Source of the DNA: Paenibacillus phytohabitans
Lineage (GTDB): Bacteria; Bacillota; Bacilli; Paenibacillales; Paenibacillaceae
Direction of reading: 5' to 3'
DNA: 64,000 bases
Assembly: GCF_013141775.1 (NCBI RefSeq)
Contig: NZ_WHOB01000012.1
Coordinates: 1-64,000 of the forward strand
Shown here: piece by piece, positions 40,480-52,500 of the stretch
Numbering within the stretch: the stretch's first letter is position 1
Layout of the letters: every line of letters starts with the position of its first letter
Translations under genes and position numbers: made by a program
The notes under the pieces: model-generated
Databases searched by the model: none
What the model saw: the letters and a program-made list of their open reading frames with translations, nothing else
What the model was told of the DNA's origin: nothing

Positions 40480-40539
40480 AAGCTGTAAGAGCGGCCGAAA
40501 TTCATACATTCATTAGGAAGAGAAGTGGAGGCTAAACAG

Positions 40540-43500
40540 ATGAGCAATAATGGCATACATAGCGGCGAACGCCCTTTTTATCTGTTTCTCTTTTCAGCCA
40601 AGACCCGGGAGGGCCTGATTCGGAGACTTGCGGATCTAAAAGAGTGGATCAAGGAAGAGGCGGACGCCAGTACGGATGTCGGAAATATCGCCTACACGTT
40701 ATCCGTCGGCAGAAGCCACTTTCCCGAGCGGGCGGCCGTGATTGCCGGTGATCTGCAGGAGCTGGAAACGGAGCTGCTGCGCACCCTGGAGGCGCTTGCT
40801 GCGGATACGGGCAGTACCTCCCGCGTTATGCGGCGAAACCAGAACGGGCGTGAGGATCAGCGCAGGCTTGATGACATTGTGGGGAAAGGATCAGCTGGCG
40901 GGGCAAACGGGGCTCCAGTCTCCCGGCAAGCGCTGGATGAGGCCGCAGGACTGTATATGGAAGGCTGCATTTGCAGCTGGAACGTCTTGTACAGCGATCG
41001 CCAATATAACAAAACACCGCTGCCAACTTATCCGTTTCAGAAACACAAGTATTGGCTGGAGCTGAACACCGCAGCGCCTTTAGCTGCAACAGGAGGCACT
41101 GCGGTACAAGCGATAGGCCCGGTACTGGATAGCAACCAGTCTACGGTGCATGAGCAGTGTTTTGCGAAAAAGCTAACCGGCGCAGAGTTCTACCTGAACG
41201 ATCATATCGTATCCGGCCATAAGCTGCTTCCGGGTGTGGTCCAGCTGGAGATGGCCTTGTCCGCTGCGGCCGCTTCCCTGCCGGGTACAACGGTCCGCGG
41301 GATAACCGGTGTTGTCTGGGCTTACCCGATTCAACTGGAAGACGGCGAAGCCGCTAAGACTGTGCAGGTGCGCCTGTATCCGGGGGAAGCGGAAGCTGAA
41401 CTAGATTATGAGATTACAAGCCTGTCCGAAGGAAATCCGGTCGTTCATAGCCAGGGCAGTATCAGTTACACAGCGGAAGAACCGTCTGGTAATCTGCTGG
41501 ACACCTTGGATATTACCGCGCTAAGCCAAGGGAAGACGCGCGTCAGCGGAACCCAAATCTATGACAAGTTCAGACAACATCAGCTGCTGCTCGGCCCGTC
41601 CTTTCAGTCGATAACTGAAATGTTTGCCGGGGAGACAGAAGCGTTAGCTTTCATCGAACTGCCTGCACATTTGCGCGAAGGCTTCAAGGAATATACGCTG
41701 CATCCCACCGTGGTTGACGGAGTACTGGAAGCGGTCATCGGGCTGGTCAGCTCTCAGGAAGAAATGGAGGATGCGGTGGCACTGCCGTATTCTTTTGACA
41801 AGCTGGAAATCTTCGGGAGCCTGCCGGCGAGCTGTGTATCCTATGTGAAAAAGCTGGAGTCCGCCAATAGCGGCGGTGACCAGGAGTTCGATGTCGTGCT
41901 GGCCGACGGGCAGGGCCGGGTCCTGTTGAAGTTCACCCGCTTTGTACTGAAGGTCTTCCATCAGGGAAGACAGCAGAGCACCGAGGAGATGAGCTTTGCC
42001 TACGAGTGGAAGGAGAGCGGTACGTCCCTTCCGCAGCAGGAAACTATTCAAGGTGATGTGCTCTTATTCACCGGGCAGTCTGAGCTATACAAGGAATTTG
42101 CCAAGGCCAAAAGCCAGGCCGGTCAGGGCCAGTTAATTATTGTGGAAGCCGGTGCAGAGTACCATCAGGACGGAGAAACACATTACCGGATTAACCCGGA
42201 GCAGCCGGCCGATTATACCCGCTTGATTCGTGAATTAAAGAACAGAGGCTGTACGCTGGAGACCATCGTGTATGAACAGCCGGAGGTCGCTGCTGCTTCT
42301 GCAGGAGCTGCTGCTGCGGGGGCATATCTGCACCAGCTTTATCTGGCCCAGGCGCTGATGGCTGACAAGGAAAACCGGCATACCCGGGTGATCCAGTTAT
42401 GCCGGGGCGGGGAGAAAGAGGCTGTACCACCGGAGCTTGGAGCACTGAGAGGATTCAACAAAACGCTCAAGCTGGAGCATTCCAAGCTGCATTTCAGCAC
42501 GTTGTTCACCGGACAGGCCAGCACGGAGGAGCTGTACCGGATGGTTGCCGCCGAGGTCCAATCAGTTGACGATGAAGTGCTGTACCAGCAGGGCAGAAGA
42601 TATGTTCATACACTCAAGGAGATTGCTCTGCCCGAGAAGGAAGCCGCGAGTGATATCCTCCGGCCGCAGGGCGTTTACCTCATTACAGGCGGACTGGGCA
42701 GGCTGGGGCTGATTGTGGCGGAGCATCTTGCCGGGCAGGTTCAGGCCAAGCTTGTGCTGATTGGCAGATCCGCACTTCAGCCGGGGCAGGAACAGCAAAT
42801 CGCCCGTCTGCAGAAGCTCGGGGCAGAAGTGCTGTACGTGCAGGCGGATATTTCGCAGGAACAGGCAGCAGCAGCGGCTGTTGCCGAAGCAAGGAACCGG
42901 TTCGGCAGCCTGCATGGCATCATTCATGCGGCGGGAGTCACCCGCGATGCACTTATCCAGGTGAAGGACGCGGAGCAGGCCGGCGAAGTGCTTGAGGCAA
43001 AGGTCCAGGGGCTGATCTATCTCGACCAGGCAACGCAGGAGGATAAGCTGGATTTCATAGCGGCATTCTCCTCAATAGCTGCAGTGACGGGAAATACCGG
43101 GCAGAGCGATTACGCGTATGCCAATGCTTTTATGGACGAATATATGCTATCCCGACATGCCTTGGTGCGATCGGGTCACAGATACGGAAAGTCCCTCTCC
43201 ATCAACTGGCCGCTCTGGAAAGAAGGGGGGATGCAGGTAGAGGAACAGACGCTCTTGTTCTTCCGGAATACCGTGGGTCTGAAACCGCTGGAGACTGCGG
43301 CAGGACTGGGCTATTTCGAGGCAATCCTGAACGGGAATGTACCACAAATATTGCCGCTTCAGGCAAACCGCAAGAAAATCAGCGGGATTCTGGGCCTTGA
43401 ATCAGCGGTTTCCGGTACAGCTATAACCGGAGAAGGAGCCGGTCACCGGGCGAATCTGGCAGCCGACTTACTGGAGCAGACACAGCAAGCCATCACCGGA

Positions 43501-46500
43501 GTCATCAGCCGCTTGATGAAGCTGGATGAAGCTGTGATCCATCCCGATCAGGATTTGGGCGAATACGGAATGAGTTCCATTACGTTCACGGATGCGGCGG
43601 GTGCGGTCAATGATACGTTCCAGGTGCGGATGACACCGGCGGTCTTTTTTGAATATCCGACGGTCCGCGCGTTATCTGCCCATCTGGCGGAGAGCTATCC
43701 GGACGAATTGGCTGAATATTTCAGTCACGGAGCCGCGCAGGCAGCTGTAGCCTCTGTTGATTATGGGCCGGTTAAGGCGGGGATCTCCGGTACGAAGGCC
43801 AGACAAGGGTGGAAGGTGCCTCAGCCGGAGTCAGCCGGAGCCGTCAAACGCGAACCGGTTGCCATTATCGGGATCAGTGGAGCTATGCCTGAGTCGAGGG
43901 ATCTAGAGACATTCTGGGAGCAGCTGCGGCAGCAGAAGGATCTGATCTCGGAGATTCCCGGCGACCGCTGGGATATTCAGGAACTGAACCGGCTGAAGGG
44001 CCGCGGCCCGGACAAGCCGATCTCCGGCTGGGGCGGCTTCATGAAGGACATCGACAAGTTTGACTCGGGCTTCTTCGGCATTAACCCGCGTGAAGCCGAT
44101 CTGATGGACCCGCAGCAGCGGATATTCCTGGAAACCGTGTGGTCTACCCTTGAGGATGCCGGATATAAGGCTTCGGCGCTGTCAGGCAAGAAGGTGGGGC
44201 TGTTCGTCGGGGTTTCTACGAATGATTACAGCACTCTACTGCAGGACAACGACATCGAGATTGAAGCTTATTCTTCCACAGGCAGCTCTCACTGCGTACT
44301 CGCCAACCGGATTTCTTACCTGCTCAATTTCCGCGGCCCAAGCGAGCCGATTGATACGGCCTGCTCGAGTTCCCTGGTGGCCGTGCACCGGGCGGTGGAG
44401 AGTATTCAGAACGGCGACTGCGAACAGGCGATTGCCGGCGGTGTGAACGTGATTGCCGCCCCAACCCTGCACATCTCCTTCAGCCGGGCAGGCATGCTGT
44501 CACCGGACGGACGCTGCAAAACCTTCGATCAAAGCGCAAACGGCTATGTGCGCGGAGAAGGTACAGGAGCCGTTCTTCTGAAGCCGTTAAGCCAGGCCGA
44601 AGCAGACGGGGATTATATTTATGCGGTTATCAAAGGAACGGCGATCAATCATGGTGGCAAGGTCAGCTCGCTGACGGTGCCGAATCCGAAGGCGCAGGCT
44701 GAGGTGCTGGTGGAAGCCTACGATAAAGCCGGAATTTCCCCGGATACCATCAGTTATATCGAAGCTCATGGCACCGGCACCAGCCTGGGTGACCCGGTGG
44801 AGATTAATGCGCTGAAAAGCGCTTTTAAGGAGCTGTATCACAGACACGGAATCCCGGTGAGCCGGGAGCAGTACTGCGGACTGGGTGCGGTCAAGACCAA
44901 TATCGGCCACCTGGAGGCTGCCGCAGGCATTGCCGGAATCCTGAAGGTTGTGCTGGCGATGAAGCATAAGACCTTACCGGGCAACGTTCACTTTAACCAG
45001 CTGAATCCGTATATCGAGCTTGAGCATTCGCCTTTTTATATCGTGGAGAAGACGCAGGAATGGACAACGCTTGAAGATGCGCCAAGACGGGCAGGGGTCA
45101 GCTCCTTCGGCTTCGGCGGAGTGAACGCCCATGTGGTATTGGAGGATTATACGCCTGCAGCCGCCAGCGATTATTCCGGTTCTGGTTCCGGGCAATCCGG
45201 GGAGTCGGGGCAGGGTAACGTGATTATCCTGTCTGCCAAGACCAAGCCCCAGCTTCAGCAAAAAATGCAACAGCTTCTCAGCTACCTGACGCTTCATGGC
45301 GATAAGGAAGAGCTTACACTGCATAACATCGCCTTCACGCTGCAGACAGGAAGAGAGGAAATGGCGGAGCGGATGGCTTTTGCCGCCTCCGGCAAGGAGG
45401 AACTGGTGAACATTCTGCGCAGCTGCCTCGCCGGGCAGGAACAAGCCCATGCAGTGTGCTACGGTCAGGTATCCGCACAGCCTGCGGCTACACCATCGCT
45501 GTCCGCCAAAGCGGGAGACCGGTTATCGGTGCAGCCAGTTACATCCCTGGAGCTTTCGGAGCTGGCGGAACAATGGACCTCCGGAGAGGCGGTGGACTGG
45601 AGCCGCCTGTATGTGAACCGGAAGGGCAGACGCATTCCGCTGCCGGTGTACCCTTTTGCCAGAGAAGTCTGCTGGGTCCGTAAAAATACGCGCCGCATCG
45701 CTCCCAAGCTGTCGTCCGCAGAAGCGGTTGCCGCCGTACTCCATCCGATGGTTGATAGCAATGTCTCCACTATGGAAGAGGAGAAATTCCGAACGGTGCT
45801 GCGGCTGGACCAGTTTTTTGTGAAGGATCACGTGGTCGGCGGCAAGGTTCTGCTGCCTGGTGTAGCCTATCTGGAGATGGTAAGAGCCGCTGCCGATTTG
45901 GCGGGAATCACCCCGGTAACGGGGCTGAAGGATGTCAGATGGATTAAGGCTGTGGAGCTGGAGGAAGACCGGAAGGAAATTTACACCTCTTTCTGGCTTG
46001 TTGAATCAGGAGAGCTGGAATACCGGGTGTTCAGTGAAGCCGGGGATCAGCGCGTTCTGCATTCCTCGGGGATTATTTTGCAGGAGACACCGGCTTCCGC
46101 CCAAACGCTGGAGATTGCGAAGATCAAGGAGAGAAGTACATCCACCTTCGATCATGCACAGTGTTATGACCATATCTTCAAGGGCGTCGGCTTCGATTAT
46201 GGCCCTGCTTTCCGGGTGACGAAGACTGCTTACTGCTCTGTACAGGAAGGCTTGTCCGAAATTTCTCTGCCACAGCATCTTGAGGCGGATTACGCCGACT
46301 ATGTGCTGCATCCGTCGATCATCGACGGTGCGGTGCGGTCGCTCTCATGGGCAGGAAGACGCAGCGATGAGGACTTGACGCTCCGGGTGCCGTTCGCCCT
46401 GGACCGTATGGAGCTGGTCGGTGAGGTTCCCCGGCAGTGCTACGCCTATGCGAAGCCTGCAGAGGGGGCAACCGGCACGGATGATGAGGGAACGCGGAAG

Positions 46501-49500
46501 TATGATATCCGGATTACCGACATGGAAGGCCAAGAGGTTGTGCGGCTGTTCGGTTTCTCGATTAAGCAGTACGCATCAGCCAAAGGAGCCGCACCCGTGC
46601 AAGCTGCCGGTTTATCGCTGTATGCGTCGGAATGGATAGAAGCTGGTCTGCCGCAGGAATCCGCTGCGCTGTCCTCTATTATAGTGTTCGGCTCAGCGGC
46701 TTTGGCCGTTTCTATCCGTGAGCAGGCTACGCAGCAAGGCTTGGCGCCAGACCGCTGCATTCAGGTTCAGGCAGGGGCCGGATATGCCCGGCTGAGCAGC
46801 ACAGAGTATGTGATCAACCCGGGACAGGCAGCGGATTACCTCCGGTTACTGGAAGCTTTGAACACTCAGGGCGTGGAGCTACAGCATATTGTGCATGGCT
46901 GGAATGTGAATGGCGGTGCCGGGGCTGGGGCTGGGGATGCGCTGGAAGATACGGATAGTCTGCAAGAAGGGCTGGCTGAATATCTGGAGGCGCAAATGGA
47001 TCAAGGGCTGTATTCACTGCTGCATCTCTTGCAGGCGGCGGCAGCATCGAAGCCGAAGTCCAGAATCAGATGCTTATATGCCTATGACAGTGCAGAACAT
47101 GTGCTGACGCCGCTGAATGAAATGGCTGCCGGATTGGCCCATTCAATCTCTGCCGATCATCCGTTGTTCCAATTGAGTCTTGTTCAGCTAAATGCAGAGG
47201 CCCCGGCAGAAGCCGCAGAGCGGTTGGTCCAAGAATTACTGCCGCCGCAGCTTGCTGGCGGGACAGAAATCAGATACGACGGCGGAGCACGTTATCTGCG
47301 GAAGCTCCTTCCGCAGCCCATGCTTCACCAGGCCGGAGAATCCAGGTTCATCAGAGGCGGTGTCTATATTATTACCGGCGGCACCGGAGCACTCGGCATG
47401 CTGGTGGCGGCTGAACTGGCCGCTACGGTTCAAGCCAGGCTGGTGCTGGCCGGAAGGCAGCCGGTGGATGCGGCCATTCAGGCGAAGCTGGAACATTTGG
47501 CGGGTCTTGGCGCAGAAGCGGTCTACCTTCAGGCAGATGTTGCCGACATGGATAGCTCAGTCCGGTTAATCGGACAAGCCAAAGCTCGCTTCGGCGGGAT
47601 TAACGGCATCCTTCATTGTGCCGGAATCGGCGAGACGGTGAAGGCAGCGGAGAGCAGCAAAGCCGGCTTTGCCCGTATTCTCGGCCCCAAAGTCAGCGGG
47701 ACCCTGAATCTGGATCTGGCCAGCAAGGATGAAGCGCTGGATTTGTTCATCCTGTTCTCGTCCACCTCTGCACAGATCGGGGATATGGGAGCGGGCAGCT
47801 ATGCGGCTGCCAATAGCTTCTTGGACCGCTTTGCCGTCTATCGTGACCGTCTTGCCGCACAGCATCAGCGGCAGGGCAAGAGCGTATCCATCAACTGGCC
47901 GCTCTGGCAGGATGGAAGATATCAGGTTGCCGCAGCCCAGCAGCAGGTGCTGGCCGATTATTATGGCATGCACATGCTGGACAGCAGAACAGGCCTGGAT
48001 ATTCTGGAGGCTGTGCTAAAAGAGGGTGCCGTGCAGGCCTTCGTCGGCTACGGCGATCCGCACAAAATCGCCCGGGCGCTCGGTATAAGCGGAGCAGGTC
48101 AAACTGGTCAAGCTAGTCAAGCTGGTCAGGCGGCGACAGCGGCGCAGCCAGCAAGCAGCAGCGTTGACAGCGGGGAACTGCTGGTACGGACGCAGGCTTA
48201 TCTTGTCAGCCTGCTTGCCAAGACTCTGGGCATCTCCAGGGACCGGATCGGCCAGGCTTCGCCGCTGGATGCCTTTGGTCTGGATTCGATCATGATTCTG
48301 GAGCTGAATGAGTCGCTCCAGCGCGAGTTCAGCGGCCTGCCGACCACATTATTTTACGAATATAACACGGTAGAATCGCTTGCCGGTTACTTCACCGGGC
48401 ATTACGGAGCCCAGCTTGCTTCCCTATTGAAGCTTGAGCAGCTGCAGAACCCGGAGGCGTTGAAGACGCCGGTACAATTGTCGTTAGACCCGCAGGCTGC
48501 GGCCTATACAGCACCGCAGGGCGGACGCTTCCTGCCGAAGGCAGGGGAAGCTGTACCGCCGGTAAGAAACGCGGTGAACAACGGCGGTATGGATATCGCG
48601 GTCATCGGCATGGATGGCAGATTCCCGATGGCGGGCAATATCTCCGAGCTGTGGGATAACCTGAGGGAAGGCCGGGACTGCATTACCGAAATTCCCGCTG
48701 ACCGCTGGGATTACACGCGGGACTACGATGTGGAGAAAGGCAAGAAGGGCAAAATTTACACCAAATACGGCGGTTTTATCGACGATGTGGACAAATTCGA
48801 TCCGTTATTCTTCCAGATGACACCGCGGGATGCCCAGTTGACGGACCCGCAGGAACGGTTGTTTCTGGAATGCGCCTACCACACCGTTGAGGATGCCGGA
48901 TACACCCGTGAGAAGCTCGCCCGCTCCAAGGTCGGTGTTTTTGTCGGCGTCATGTATGGACATTATCAGCTTATCGGCACGGAAGGCTACGCCTCAGGCA
49001 ATCTGGTGGCGCCTAACTCGTCCTTCGCGTCCATCGCTAATAGGGTGTCATATTTGTTCAACTTCCAGGGGCCGAGCATGGCGGTTGATACCATGTGCTC
49101 CTCGTCGCTGACCGCGATTCATCTGGCCTGCGAGAGTATCCGCAGCGGTGAGAGCGAGGCTGCGCTTGCCGGAGGCGTCAATGTGACGATCCACCGCAAC
49201 AAATACGTGTTCCTGTGCAGCCAGCGCTTCGCCTCCAGCGAAGGCAAATGCCGGGCCTTCGGCGAAGGCGGAGACGGTTATGTAGCCAGTGAAGGCGTGG
49301 GGGCAGTTCTGCTCAAGCCGCTCAGCAAGGCCATAGAAGACGGGGATCATATCTACGGAGTCATCAAGGGCACGGCAGTGAATTCCGGCGGCAAAACCAG
49401 CGGCTACACCGTGCCGAATCCGGGTGCCCAGGCTGCGGCTATTGCCGAGGCCCTCCGCAAGTCGGGCGTGCATCCCAGAACAATCACCAGTCTCGAAGCG

Positions 49501-52500
49501 CATGGCACCGGGACCTCCCTGGGCGACCCGATTGAAATTGCCGGACTGTCCAAGGCCTTCGGCCAGTACACGGACGAGAAGCAGTTCTGCTCGATCAGCT
49601 CGGTCAAATCGAATATCGGACACCTGGAATCTGCCGCCGGGATTGCCTCAGTAGCCAAGGTTATGCTGCAGATGAAGCACCGGATGCTCGCACCGTCGAT
49701 TCATACGGAGGAACTGAACAGCGGCATCCATTTTGAGGATACGCCATTCTATGTGCAGCGTAGCCTGGACCGCTGGGAGCAAGCTCCGGGCAGCGGAGAG
49801 ATACGCAGAGCCGGCATCAGCTCCTTCGGGGCAGGCGGAGCGAACGTGCACCTGATTGCCGAAGAATACGTACCGGCACAGGCTGCTGCAGAAATCGCCG
49901 GAAGCACGCTGATCGTATTGTCCGCCAAGAACCGGGAACGTCTCATGGAGAAGATTCATGAGCTGCACCGTTTCCTGGAAGCACCGCTTCCGGGAGAATA
50001 CACACTGGCAAATATCGCCTACACGCTGAGCACAGGCCGGGAGGAAATGGAGGAACGACTGGCCTTTGCCGCCTCGACAATGGATGAACTGAAGTCAGCC
50101 CTGCAAGCTATTGCGGCAGGTATTGTCCACGAAGGGGTACACCAAGGCAATTCGGCGGCGGCGCTAACGAACGGAGCCGCCATTCTCGGGAATGACCCCG
50201 AGGACATTGCTTATATCGCCGCGCTGGCCCGCAGGAATCAGCTGGAACGGATCGCGAAGCTATGGGTCCTCGGCACGCCGATTGACTGGAGTCTGCTCTT
50301 TGCAGGCTATAAGCCGCAGAAGGTTTCCCTGCCGCTGTATCCTTTTGCCAGAGAACGATATTGGCTGGAGAACACGGGAAGCGGCAGCACGGGAACAGCT
50401 GTAACAGCAGCGAACGGACAAGCAGGGAACGGGCTAATGCCTGAAGGGCTGCTCGCACTGCACCCGCTGCATCCTCTGGTGGATGTCAATATCTCCACAC
50501 TGCGCGAGCAGCGGTTCCGCAAGCGGCTCTCTGTCGAGCAGTTCTACCTGCGGGATCATATCGTTGCGGAGCAGATGCTGTTGCCCGGTGTCGCTTACAT
50601 TGAGATGGCCAGAGCTGCAGGTGAAATCGCCGCCGAAGCCACGGTCAGCGCGGTCCGGGACATTGTCTGGCTGAAGCCGGTGGTGATGACAGAGGATGCC
50701 ATGGACCTGGATATCGTTCTGGAGCCTGAAGGGGAGGCCGTGCATTATGAAATCTTCAGTAATGCCCGGAGCGGCAAGGTTGTTCATTCCAGAGGCGTTC
50801 TGGAATTCGCTGAGGTGCCTGCATCCCGGAGAAGCCGGAGTCTGGACCTGGATGGAATCAAGGGCCGCTGCCCGGGCCGCAAGGATAAATACGAATGCTA
50901 CCAGCATGTATTCAAAGGAATTGGCTTCGATTACGGTCCTTCCTTCCAGGTGACAGAAGAGGTGCTGAGCGGGAAGGAAGAGACGCTGGCCCGCTTGTCC
51001 CTGAACGAGGCCTACAGAGCCGCATTGCCTGAATTTGTACTTCACCCGGCGTTATTCGACGGGGCGGTACGCTCGGTGGCCGCAGGTAGGGATGAAGCAG
51101 GCAGAGCCACGCACATTCCGTTCTCGATGGGGAACATCGGGATATTCGCACCGATTCCTGCCGACTGCTATGTGTACACCCGGGTGAAGGAGCAGCCGGG
51201 AGAGAACAATCAGGGATTGAACATTTTTGATATTGCCATTCTCGACCTGGACGGCCATGAAGTGGTCAGAATCGAGGATTTCATCGTCCGGCCGTTTGCC
51301 GGTAAGCCGGAAGGCCGTCGCCCGGAGGAAGAGATATTCTACTATACTCCGGTCTATGAGAATGAGGCGCTTGTCCCGGTAATGGGCGCAGAGCGGCGGA
51401 ATGTTCTGATCTTTGGCGAACCGGCAGGCGGCGGCAACGGTGATAAGGATGCCACTTATCCTCCGCTCCATATGTTGCCAAGCGGAGCAGACGGCTGCGT
51501 CTGGATTACACCACATACGGAATACCGGGCACGTCAGGGAAATCATATAGCGATTAACCCTCAGAGGGAAGCGGATTATGTGAGACTGCTGCAGGAGCTG
51601 CGGGAGAGCGGCTTTGACGCCACCCATGTCCTGCATCAATGGGCAGGAGCGGCAGCGCCGCTGCCGCTGACTGCGCTAAGTGCTGACACGTTCCAGCCTG
51701 TGCTGACACAGATGCTGGAGAACGGCGTATTTTCCGTCGTCTCACTGTTCAAAGCCTTCGTCCGGGTATACGGACAGCGGCCGCTGAAGCTGCTGTTCAT
51801 CTACCGGACAGACCAGGGAGCTTTCTCGGCTCCTCATGAACTGCTTGCCAGCTTCGCGAAGTCGATTGTAACGCTGCACCATAAGTTCCAGATTGCCAGC
51901 GTATCGGCGGATGACCATACAATCAGCGGTGCGGGCTTCCAGGAAAGACTTTATCAGGAGCTGTTCTCTTCAGAGAACACAGGTCATGCGGATATCCGTT
52001 ATACCGGAGGACAGCGGCAGGTGCGGAAGATCAGACCGCTGGAGCATGGCGGCAGGAAGACGGCTGATGCATCCCCCGTAACTTTTAAAGAGAACGGTGT
52101 GTATCTGATTCCGGGCGGTACAGGCGCGCTGGGCATGATTTTTGCCAGATATCTTGCCCGCACTTACCAGGCCACCGTTATTTGCACCGGCAGACAGCCG
52201 GCAAGTGAGCGGACGGATGTCTTCATGGCGGAGCTGGGGCGGCTTGGAGGAGAGGGCCGTTATCTTCAGGGCGATATCGCAAGCGCCGGGGATGTGAAGA
52301 AGATCATGGGCAGCATCAAGAACGAGTTCGGCGTGCTTGACGGTATCATCCACTGTGCAGGCCAGGGCGGATCAGTACCAGTAACGGGAACGGACCGCGC
52401 GGCAGGCCGGGAGATCATGAATTCCAAGGTACAAGGCTTGATCCACCTGGACCTGTTCAGTACGGATTTTGATCTCGGTTTTCTGATCCTCTTTTCCTCC

